In this document: one piece after another, positions 10,055 to 20,100 of the stretch
Position numbering within the stretch: the first letter of the stretch is position 1
Layout of the letters: each line of letters opens with the position of its first letter
Origin: Gelatoporia subvermispora B
Taxonomy: Eukaryota > Basidiomycota > Agaricomycetes > Polyporales > Gelatoporiaceae
Length of the DNA: 64,000 nucleotides
Assembly: GCA_000320605.2 (NCBI GenBank)
Contig: KB445794.1
Coordinates: forward strand, 433,863 to 497,862
Reading direction: 5' to 3'
The notes under the pieces: model-generated
Told to the model about the DNA's origin: nothing
Seen by the model: the letters and a program-made list of their open reading frames with translations, nothing else
Databases searched by the model: none
Program-made: the position numbers and the translations under genes

Positions 10055-11905
10055 ATGGGCGCCGTTTGCTGTCGTCCTCAGGTACGCTTCTCGGCTCCCT
10101 CCGCTGCATTCTCTCTCTGAGTGCGTCTCCTTCTAGCCCATAGATTACGATGGGGAGGTCAACCTCTTCCACTTCTCGTTACTGCGTTGCGTTGGCAAGG
10201 GTGCCTTCGGAAAGGTACTGTATTCTGCCTCCGCGCTAGCCAGTCAACTCAGGAGTCGCCCCGCTAGGTTCGCGTTGTACAGCACAAGCAGACCCGCGAT
10301 TTGTATGCTCTCAAGTATATCAATAAGACGAAATGTGTCAAGATGAAGGCTGTCGCCAATATCATCCAAGAACGACGGCTTCTAGAAGAGGTGCTAAACT
10401 CTTCGCGTCTCACCTCGGAGGTTGTAGTCCCTGATCTCACTCCCTATCTCAGGTCGACCACCCATTTGTCGTAAACATGCGTTACGCCTTCCAGGATGAT
10501 GAGAATTGTTTCTTTGTGCTGGACCTCATGCTGGGAGGCGACCTGCGCTGTACGTCTTGGCTTCACGCGCTATACTTCACCTTGCTGATCACGGGTATCC
10601 AGTCCACCTGGAGAGATTAGGCTCTCTGTCTGAAGAGACCGTGAGGTTCTACGTTGCAGAGCTCTCATCGGCACTAGCGTACCTTCATGACCGCCGAATA
10701 GTGCACCGGTGAGTCAGCTGCCTCATGGCGCTCTCCCAACTTCTCATGTCTTATCGTGTCCGTTTGTTAGTGACATCAAACCCGATAATATCTTGCTTGA
10801 TGAGGCTGGCCACGCGCATCTCACAGATTTCAACATCGCCGTCCACTTTAGCGAGCGCCGGCCACTGCAAGGCGTCGCTGGCTCGATGGCATATATGGCG
10901 CCCGAGATCCTTGCGAAGCGGGGTTACACGAGCACGATTGACTGGTGGTCACTGGGCGTATGCGCCTACGAGCTCATCTTTGGGCGCCGACCGTTCCGGG
11001 GTAAGACAAATAGCGACCTCACGCACAGTATCTCCAAGGACTCCTTGCGCTTCCCCGAGGACGCTGAGACGCGCTGTAGTAGGCAAGGCATGCATGCCAT
11101 CAAGGCGGTGAGTTAATTCCTCCGATTTTCCCGCACAATATCCTCCGCGGAGACCATCAAAGCGATGCCGTCATTTTGATTGGCTGCACCTATTACGTCC
11201 CTTGATGTGATTGCGCATCACGCATTCAGATATTGATATCGTATTTCGCAGTTCCTCGATCGCGACCCGACGAAGCGTTTGGGATGCAGCACAAACGGCC
11301 AGGGTTTTGAGGAGCTCCGTACGGATGCTTGGTTCGTTGGCTTGGACTGGGACAAGCTGAACGCGAAGGCACTCGACCCTCCATTTGTTCCTGACGTACG
11401 TCTGCTCTCTCCTTGTCAAGGTGAGACATGATATTTACTGACAACCCTCGCCGTATCCAGTCAAAGAAGGCCAATTTTGATGCCTCACACGAGCTCGAGG
11501 AGCTGCTGCTCGAAGACAACCCGCTCAAGGCACGGCAGCGTAAGAACCAGGACATCAACAACCTGAGTGCCGAAATGCGGCAAATGGAGGAACAGTAAGC
11601 ATGTATCACATGCATTCCTAGTCTACTGCTCACGTCGCTCTCGCAGATTTGCGTCGTACGATTTCAAGACGATGCAACGCCGCTCATACTACCCGCAGAA
11701 CCAGCAGATTGTGTCGACGGTCACAGGCACCACGGTTACGGGCGGGGAGTCCTCACGCCCTGGCACGCCCATGACGGTTGCAAATGATGGCGAGGGTTAC
11801 GAGCTCAGCCAGAAACCGCAGTCGTCGATGGATGGAGACATTAGGGACATCCGTATGGAGTCCCCCGACCCCGTCCACCACCGAATATCCGAGAAGGATA
11901 TGTGA
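10055..11905 (+). CDS. Ser/Thr protein kinase, STK32/YANK-like (AGC group)
   Basis: This is a membrane-directed protein kinase. The N-terminus MGAVCC offers Gly2 for myristoylation and Cys5/Cys6 for palmitoylation, so plasma-membrane or endomembrane attachment is likely. The catalytic core shows GKGAFGKV (P-loop), LYALKYINK (Lys), RDIKPDNILL and SMAYMAPE. The DFG position reads DFN (LTDFNIAVHF), the signature of the YANK/STK32 branch. Nine exons (10055-10081, 10137-10214, 10268-10390, 10453-10549, 10603-10708, 10771-11107, 11252-11395, 11461-11594, 11647-11905) give 434 aa. The C-terminal tail is Ser/Thr/Pro-rich and follows a charged ELEELLLEDNPLKARQRKNQ stretch. Substrates and pathway are unknown. 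Confidence 0.88.
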
Positions 11906-12703
11906 ACGCTTCCTCCGGTGCGGCGCCTCGTGCGCCAGTCCTCGCTCGCATGACCGGCTCTTCGAGACTCTGTTCTGCACCGCATCGCCTGGGCCTTCGC
12001 TGGAGACGCGAGGCGGCCTGTGGCCTCCCGTTCCCTCGTTGACATCTATGACTGATTGTTGTGGCGCGTACGCTCGATATACCTGCATACCCGAAAAGCC
12101 CACGCGCCGCTCTTGCTTTGTCGCCGACACCCTACGCATTATGATCCACCCTCACGACCCCTGCATATGCCGCAGCACGTCCCTCCTTCGATGTTTGACA
12201 ACGCGTTTCCGTGCCATTCTTCGCCTCGCCTTATAATAGTCCTCGTCTACCTGCCGCCGGCCCGTGCGCAGCGCTAGCTGTGCTACCGGCAGCCCCGTTC
12301 AGCTGTCCTATTATTAATTTCCCACTACCGTCTTTGCGTTACCGGTTCGCCTGGGACTGTGCCATACTGATATCCCTTCGTCACATCGCTCTTCGCTGTC
12401 GCCACCGCATGGTCCCCGTGTCTCCCCCGTGTCCATGGTTCCCCCGCCCGGCGGCACCGTTGCCGTTAATCGTACACACTCTATATAGCGTGCTCTAGTA
12501 CCTAGTTAGTCCTGTATTTTGATTTGTGGATGACCGGAGCCGCGTCGTCTCGGCTCCGAATGGATAGTTGTGCAGATATGCAGACCGACCCCGTGTTCAT
12601 ATGTTACATACATGTGCCCCCCGCGTTCTATTCGTGCCCGCCCACCCCGTACCCTCGCCGATGGGCCTCTGTCTACGCGATTTTCGGGCTGCTGTCGATA
12701 CTG
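11906..12703. other. Convergent intergenic region, no gene
   Basis: This is about 800 bases between the kinase stop and the YEA4-like stop. It is C-rich and low in purines on the plus strand. Open frames in all phases come from base composition and lack family motifs. Both 3' UTRs probably lie here. Confidence 0.45.
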
Positions 12704-14256
12704 TCACTGGACCTTCTTTTTGCGAAGCCTTCGTGGGCTGCGCGTGCTCGACACCGAGCCCGAGCCCGCGGGGCCGGAGACGAGCGTGTAGAGGAGCGAG
12801 CCTAGGAAGACCATCCCTGCGCCAGCGCCGAGCTGCGTGTTCCACCCGTTGCCGAACCACCAGACGCTGAAGCAGAGGCTGATCGCCTTGCGCGTGGTGA
12901 GCACGAGGTTGGTGGACACCGACGAAACGCGCTGTGGATGTGTATGGAGTCAGGGCGGAGCAGAAAAGGGGGGGATCAGCACATCGGTACACGGACGCAG
13001 GAGGGGAAGCCCTTACAGAGGTAAGCTGATTGACCCCGGAGACGCAAATTAGCTGGGTGACGAGGTTTGCAGCGAGGACGATGTAGGGTACGAGCGGCGC
13101 GAACAGGGCGGGGAGCGCTGCGGCGGAGGCGGGCTGTTTCGCGAGGCTGTGAAACCCTGCCTTGATGTCTTCGGTGAGGAAGAGGAAGATAGGCAAGGAG
13201 AGGAAATGCTACGCGGTAGGTGAGTGTCAAGACGTGTGGACAGGAGGGAGGGGGATGTGCGGAGAACCTACCGTGTAGAAGACGCCCTCCTTCCAGCAGG
13301 GCCCGTACTTGCTGTAGGTGAGCTCCTGGAGCATGCCGAGCACGCCGGTGAGAAGGAGCGAGACGGTGAGCATGAGCACCCCGGTGGAGTATCGCCAGGG
13401 CGAGGCTGCGTCGGATGCGTGCGGCGAGGAGGGTCGCGAGAGGGTGGCCACTACGACGCCGATTGAGACGAAGACGACAGCTGCCTGACATCGCGGCGCG
13501 GGTTAGCCTAGCATGGAGCGGCAGAGGCGAAAGCGGTATACACAATTTGTGCGACGGAGTATCGCTTCTTCATGAATGCGTACCCGAAGAGCATGGACAC
13601 CGCCAGACCTGGTCCACGAGATAATTGCGCATTAATGAGGTGCAACGGGAGTAGAGCGGGGAATGTACCGGCGGAGCGGAAGACGATCTGCACGGTGAGC
13701 GGGACGTTGTACGCGTAGGCCCAGTTGTTCAGCAGTGAGCCTGTGGTGAGCACGAGCACCTGGGCTGCCCAGCGCGCGAAGGGGACCTGGCGCGGCTTCA
13801 GACGGGGCAAGGACGAGCGGCCCGACCAGGTAATGAAGGATGGGAGCGAGTGCAGCGTGATGAAGACCATTTGCGAGAATGTGAGCGTGGTTCCTGCGGT
13901 GTGTATCTCAGATATGAAGTTCGATTCGTGGAAGTAATTGTCATACCTAGTTGTGCATTCATCTTAAGCAGGCTTTCGTACGACCAGACATTCCTGCAGA
14001 CCATGCGACGGGTACGTCACTCGACTCGGACAGCTCGCGGTGCAGGTACTTACGCGCAGCATCCCCCAAAGACCAAGCTAAGAACCAAGGGGAAATCTAC
14101 AAGAGAAGTGACCGCTGCCTTTGCCACAGCAGCCTTAGTCTCTACATTTTCCGACCGAGGAACACTAGCATTCGTGTCAGCTGGTACAGGAGCACTGTGG
14201 GTGGTCTGCGCGGATTGCTTCCGTTTGCCCTTTGGGGTCGCTTTTCGCGCAGACAT
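12704..14256 (-). CDS. YEA4: UDP-N-acetylglucosamine transporter, UAA/SLC35B family (YEA4-like)
   Basis: This multi-pass transporter brings UDP-GlcNAc into the ER or Golgi lumen, supplying chitin and glycan synthesis. Seven exons (14256-14054, 13993-13947, 13893-13669, 13608-13544, 13484-13272, 13208-13017, 12931-12704) join in frame to 390 aa. Family blocks are NVWSYESLLK, LNNWAYAYNVPLTVQIVFRS, LAVSMLFGYAFMKKRYS, GMLQELTYSKYG..EGVFYTHFLSLP and LVTQLICVSGVNQLTS..VSSVSTNLVLTTRKAISL. About ten hydrophobic helices are visible. The N-terminus is a Lys-rich cytosolic tail. The protein ends RLRKKKVQ, so the last four residues KKVQ are a dilysine KKXX signal for ER retrieval, matching the ER location of yeast Yea4. 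Confidence 0.9.
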
Positions 14257-14503
14257 CAGGGAGAAGAGTGAGAGACAGAGTCAAGGTAGATAGATATGCG
14301 TCGGGGATCTGTGGTGTTTGAGTGACCATGAAGTGCTATTCGGAACTCTGGACGACCTCCGGACAGATGGCTGCCGGTGAGAACGCGATCGGGAGACGCG
14401 ACTAGCGCGCCCAGTATCCTGCCGCATTTGGAAACCCTGCTGGCCCGCAAGCTCGACAAAATGCAAAACCACGCCAGTGGCACGGCGCACCTCACCCCTT
14501 CTA

Positions 14504-14529
14504 GTGTCCCCTTCGGGGTGACATACGAA

Positions 14530-14560
<31 letters not shown>

Positions 14561-14621
14561 GGCCCCTGCACAAGGATGACACGCTTTCCCGGAGTGGTAG
14601 ACCTACGGGTCTCAATATTTA
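14504..14621 (+). ncRNA. U6 spliceosomal RNA
   Basis: The central part matches the near-universal U6 core. A 5' stem capped by TTCG (14504-14524) is followed by AAATTGGAACGATACAGAGA with the ACAGAGA box (about 14543-14550), the AGC triad (in GATTAGCATGG) and the internal stem-loop GCCCCTGCACAAGGATGACACG (ending about 14583). U6 pairs with the 5' splice site and U2 and forms the catalytic core. The 3' part differs from vertebrate U6 and holds AGACC-TACG-GGTCT (14599-14612), a 5-bp stem with a UNCG-type tetraloop. The 3' end is set just before the T-runs at 14622. It lies 247 nt from the YEA4 start, divergently. Confidence 0.95.
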
Positions 14622-14632
14622 TTTTCCTTTTT
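14622..14632 (+). terminator. RNA polymerase III terminator of U6
   Basis: Two T-runs, TTTT at 14622-14625 and TTTTT at 14628-14632, directly follow the U6 3' hairpin. T-runs of four or more end Pol III transcripts. Confidence 0.75.
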
Positions 14633-14933
14633 ATTGCATGGGCGCTTCAGTCATACTTATCCTGCAACCAGCCACAGCGCCCGCTGGTGTAGCGTTGCTC
14701 GGAACCAGGCACGCAGCCTTAGCACCTCCCTCTCGGTCTGTTTCTTCCGCCAGCTTACCACCGCTTCCCTTTCCTCTTTGTTCGTGACGCTATCCTGCCG
14801 TCCTCTCGCCGCTCGTTTATCTTGCTACTCTGTCTCCCGCCTCGCTGTCTCTGTTTCCACCACACCTTAGTAAACTTCTGATTCCGCGCGCTTCGGTTAT
14901 CAACCTCTAAACAGCACATCTCGAACAACAAAC
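14633..14933 (+). promoter_or_regulatory. VRG4 upstream region, pyrimidine-rich
   Basis: This is about 300 nt between the U6 terminator and the VRG4 ATG. Long C/T-rich tracts (about 14725-14860) precede the start, a common feature of well-expressed fungal genes. No distinct box was recognised. Confidence 0.4.
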
Positions 14934-16568
14934 ATGGCCTCCAGCAGTAGACCATCCAACCTCAAAGACGAAGATGTCGCTGAGATCAAGAAGGCGATGG
15001 CAACTGGTGCGAGTACAGCGAAGGATAGTGCCAACTCAATCTCCGCAGGTGCGTATACAATCATCTGCATACATTCGTTCAAGACAGCACGTCTGTCGGT
15101 TCGTACCATGCATGTGTCCTGACGTGTCCTTCCTCCGATGCAGTTCCACCAATTGTGTGCTACTGCATCGCCTCCATTCTCATGACAGTCGTGAACAAGG
15201 TCAGCATCCGGTTCGTGCCAATAACCATCCTTGGAGCTCATCCGGACTTGTGCCCAGTTCGTAGTCTCGGGCCAGGGCTTCAACATGAACTTCCTCCTCC
15301 TGGGTATCCAGTCTACCGTCTGTGTCGCATGCGTCTTCGTCGTGAAGAAGCTCGGCATCATTTCCTTCCGTGACTTCAGCACGGACGACGCAAAGGCGTG
15401 GTTCCCGATCAGCTTCCTCCTCGTTAGCGTGATATACACAGGCTCGAAGAGCTTGGTGAGTGGCAGTGCTCCTGCGTACTGACCCCGAGCGGGACCGTGG
15501 CGCTGACGTGCATGGACGTCTTCAGCAATACCTCAGCATCCCCGTCTACACGATTTTCAAAAATCTAACGATCATCCTCATCGTGAATTCTGCCAATCAT
15601 ATCACTTCAATCTGTCTTCCTGACCGCGTTCTAGGCCTATGGGGAAGTTATCTGGTTCGGCGGGCGCGTTACGGGCCTAACCCTAGTTTCGTTCTTCTTC
15701 ATGGTGCGTTCGGCCGATGCCAAGTTCCTGGGCATTCCGAGTTCCGTTCTCAATGAGATATGCTAGGTGCTCTCGTCCGTCATCGCTGCATGGGCAGATA
15801 TCAGCGATGCGCTCACTGCAGGGGATCCCGCCGTCTCCGAGGGCCTCTCCGCAGTCAGAGGCGTCGTGTCAAGTCTCAACATCGGATACCTCTGGATGCT
15901 TGTAAACTGTATCACTAGTGCCGCATATGTGTGTCCATTCCGTCATCTCAAAGAATGCTCGTTTGAAATCGACGGTGTTCACAGGTACTGACTATGCGCA
16001 AGCGTATCAAATCGACCGGATTCTCGGACTGGGACTCCATGTTCTACAACAACCTTCTCTCTATCCCTGTCCTCGTAGTGGCCTCTCTGGTCTTCGAGAA
16101 TTGGGGCACCGAGAATTTGATCAAAAACTTGTCGGTGTCTGCGTTCTTTCTCCCGCGATCAGACAACTAACCAGAGGCAATTCCATATCCGCAGCCCGCC
16201 AGAAACGAGGAACTTCCTTCTATTTGCCATCGCATTCTCGGGTTCTGCCGCCGTTGGCATTTCGTATACCACAGCGTGGTGCGTGCGTGTCACGAGTAGC
16301 ACAACCTACAGGTACGTCGGAATGTTCGGTTCTCCTCGCGCAAGAACTCACGCGGAGTTCCGTCAGTATGGTCGGGGCGCTGAACAAGCTCCCCGTGGCC
16401 GCGTCAGGCATGATCTTCTTTGGGGATGCAGTCACCTTCGGGTCCGTGTCAGCGGTCTCTGTTGGCTTCTTCGCGGGCCTGGTGTACGCGTTTGCGAAGA
16501 ACAACCAGAAGAAGGCGGAGAGCGCGAACCAGCCAGGGATCATCCCCATGACGAGCCGGAAGACATGA
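14934..16568 (+). CDS. VRG4: Golgi GDP-mannose transporter
   Basis: This antiporter carries GDP-mannose into the Golgi lumen for mannan and O- and N-glycan synthesis. Nine exons (14934-15048, 15144-15199, 15258-15455, 15526-15582, 15635-15703, 15767-15928, 15985-16130, 16195-16311, 16367-16568) join in frame to 373 aa. Diagnostic motifs are FYNNLLSIP and GALNKLP, which bind the GDP-mannose guanine and mannose in the yeast protein. About ten helices follow a Ser-rich cytosolic N-terminus beginning [10 protein letters not shown]. The exon boundary at 16130 uses a GTCGGT donor, which gives the family sequence KNFPPETRN. The C-terminus is Lys-rich with no KKXX, in line with a Golgi protein. Confidence 0.95.
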
Positions 16569-17146
16569 GGCGCAGGACGCTCGCAGATGTTGTATTAGCT
16601 CACTCTCGTGCTCGCTCGTAGATCTAGAGTGTGGGCGTTATAGATGGATATGGACATTTAATTTCATGGTCCGGGTTAGAACATGAGAGAAACCGGAATG
16701 CGGGAGAGCGAGGCTCGCTCGGTCGGAGGCGGGGAAGGAACAACGTACGATGAGTGCCGTTGCACGATAGCGGAGCGTCTGCAAGGGGTAGCCCCAAGAC
16801 AAGCTGGCGATTTCCCCAGCGTCGACGGCGTTTTGCGAAGAATATGAGGGCCGATGGAGGGTGAAATACAGCGAGCCGCTGGAGGCGGATATGGTGCGGT
16901 GCGCGGTGCGTAGACCCGCGCTAACGCCGGACGCGACGAGATAAAGGCGCGAGATAACCGAGCACCCATGAAGTCACTTGACTCGACCGACGCGTCCCGC
17001 CCGCTCCCCAGGCTCTTTCCCTTTGCCTTTCGCCTTCATCGTCTCCCGCGTCCGCGTCGAGTGCCGCCGCAGTCTACCTACAAATAGCCCAGTCTCACCG
17101 TCCCATCAGCCTCACAGTCTCTGATCTGAACTCAACGCACCCCACG
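16569..17146. other. Intergenic region before pyruvate carboxylase
   Basis: This is 578 nt holding the VRG4 3' end and the pyruvate carboxylase promoter, with a C/T-rich stretch from about 16995 to 17060. A 97-codon minus-strand ATG frame (16969-16676) is Arg/Pro-rich and resembles no known family. I do not call it a gene. Confidence 0.45.
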
Positions 17147-20100
17147 ATGGCGTCGTCCGGAAACGCGACCCTCCACCCGCCCAGGCTCGCCGCCATGTTC
17201 GCCGGCTCGCCCAGCGCGCCCGGTACCCCCGTGCACTCCATCCAAACCATGCGCCGCAAGGCCGCGGGCCACTCTGGCCCACTCACCAAGATCCTCGTCG
17301 CGAATCGTGGCGTGCGTGGCCCCCTCCGTTATGCGCGATGTGAGTGCTGACGCCCGCCTGCAATCCACAGGAAATCGCGATCCGTGTGTTCCGCACGGCG
17401 CACGAGCTCGCGATGCACACCGTCGCGATCTACTCGTACGAGGATCGCCTCTCTGCGCACCGTCAAAAGGCGAGTCCCTTCCCCCCATCTCCCTTCTGCT
17501 CCCGCTGATTACACTCCATCACCGTGACGCATACAGGCCGATGAAGCGTACCAGGTCGGCAAGGGCCTCACGCCCGTCGGCGCGTACCTCGCGCAGGACG
17601 ACATCATCCGCATCGCGCTCGAGCACGGCGTGGACATGATCCACCCAGGGTGAGATGTCCGTTCACCGCACCCCCGATCCTGATGTCGAATGCGCCCGCC
17701 CCCGTCCGTCAGGTACGGCTTCCTCTCCGAGAACGCAGAGTTCGCGCGCAAGGTCGAGATGGCTGGCCTCGCGTTCGTCGGGCCGTCCCCCGAGGTCATC
17801 GACTCGCTCGGAGACAAGACCAAGGCGCGTGCGATCGGTGAGGCGCCCGCTTGAGTTCTCCGGGTGTACCGAGCTGAGCGTGTCTATGTAGCCATTAAGA
17901 TTGGTGTCCCCGTCGTCCCTGGTACCCCGGGCGCCGTCGACTCCTGGGAGGATGCGGACGCATTCATCAAGGAATACGGCTTCCCAGGCAAGTGCGGCCA
18001 CACTTCACGATGACCTCATCTCTAAATAATTCGTCCCTCGCCCGCAGTGATCATCAAGGCCGCCATGGGTGGTGGTGGCCGTGGTATGCGTGTCGTGCGC
18101 GAACAGTCCGACTTCAAGGACGCGTTCGAGCGCGCGGTGAGCGAGGCCAAGTCCGCGTTCGGCGATGGCACCGTCTTCATCGAGCGCTTCCTTGAGCGGC
18201 CGCGCCACATCGAGGTGCAGCTTCTTGCGGATGCGCTGGGCAACACCGTCCACCTCTTCGAGCGCGACTGCTCCGTGCAGCGCCGCCACCAGAAGGTCGT
18301 CGAGGTCGCCCCCGCGACCCACCTCCCCGAGGAGGTCCGCCGCGCGATCCTCGCGGATGCAATCAAGCTTGCGAAGAGCGTGGGGTACCGCAACGCGGGC
18401 ACTGCAGAGTTCCTCGTCGATCAGATGGGCAGGCACTACTTCATCGAGATCAACCCTCGTATTCAGGTCGAGCACACCATCACTGGTAGGTGCAATTCCT
18501 GTGTCGTAGCTCAATCCACTCGAAGCTGATGGTCGCGGGTCGCAGAGGAGATCACAGGCATCGACATCGTCGCGGCGCAGATCCAAATCGCGGCGGGTGC
18601 GACGCTCCCCCAGCTCGGCTTGTCCCAGGAGGCGATCACCAAGCGCGGCTTCGCTATTCAGTGCCGTATCACAACCGAAGACGCATCGCAAAGCTTCCAG
18701 CCCGACACTGGTAAAATCGAGGTGTACCGCAGTGCTGGTGGTAACGGTGTCCGTCTGGATGCCAGCTCTGGCTTCGCCGGTGCTCAGATCACTGTAAGCA
18801 TCTTGATGATCGTATTGCACTGCGAAGTCGGGGGGACTGAATCTGTGGCCTGCAGCCTTACTACGACAGCTTGCTGGTGAAGGTGTCGGTGAGCGGAACC
18901 ACCTACGAGGTTGCGCGCAGGAAGATGCTCCGTGCGCTCGTCGAGTTCCGTATTCGTGGAGTCAAGGTGATGAGTTCACTCTCCGAAGTATGGAAAATTG
19001 CTGAGCGGCATTTTAGACCAACATCCCCTTCCTGTTCCGTCTTCTGACACACGATGTCTTCATCTCCGGCAAGACCTGGACCACTGTAGGTGGCGTTATG
19101 TCCACTATAGAGCTCTGTTAACATGACTTTGTCCACAGTTCATCGACGACACCCCCGAGCTGTTCAAGCTCGTGCAGAGCCAGAACCGTGCGCAAAAGCT
19201 CCTGGCATACCTCGGCGACCTCGCCGTCAACGGCAGCTCCATCAAGGGCCAGCAGGGCGAACCGGGGCTCAAGGAGGAGATCGTCGTCCCTCCCTTCCAG
19301 AACCGCGACGACCCGAACGGCCCGCCGCTCGACGCGTCGGTCCCCTGCGAGACTGGCTGGCGCAACATCATCGTCGAGAAGGGCCCCGAGGCGTTCGCGA
19401 AGGCGGTGCGCGAGTACCCCGGCGTGCTCATCATGGACACGACGTGGCGCGATGCCCACCAGTCGCTGCTTGCGACGCGCCTGCGCACGATCGATATGGC
19501 GAACATTGCGAAGGAGACGAGCCATGCGCTCGCGAATGCGTACAGTCTCGAGTGCTGGGGCGGTGCGACGTTCGATGTCGCCATGCGCTTCTTGTATGAG
19601 GACCCTTGGGAGCGTCTCGTGAGTCCGTTGGAAGGTAGAAGCAAGCTGACTCGCTAACAAAACATCTGCGTAGCGTACCCTCCGTAAGCTCGTCCCGAAT
19701 GTTCCTCTCCAGGCTCTTGTGCGTGGCGCGAACGGCGTCGGTTACACGAGCTACCCGTATGTCCCATTTTCATTGAATCGTAGCTTGTTTAGAGCTGAAC
19801 ATATGCTCCAGCGACAATGCGATCTATGACTTCTCCAAGCGTGCCGTCGAGAATGGTCTCGACATCTTCAGGGTGTTCGACTCCCTCAACTACATCGGTA
19901 AGTGTATGCTTTGAGCCCGTTCCGAAAAATCGCTCAACCTGAATCGTCTTTGCAGAAAACGTCAGTATATCATATCCCATCGGTCTTGGTGCTCTGATCT
20001 GATGTCCCTCCAGATGAAGCTTGGTATCGACGCCGCGAAGAAGGCTGGTGGTGTCGTCGAGGCTGTCGTCTGCTACACCGGCGATGTCGCGAACCCGGGC

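Noticed and set aside
16676..16969. 97-codon minus-strand ATG frame before pyruvate carboxylase
   Set aside because: Arg/Pro/Ser-rich composition expected from GC-rich promoter DNA; no family and no splicing context.
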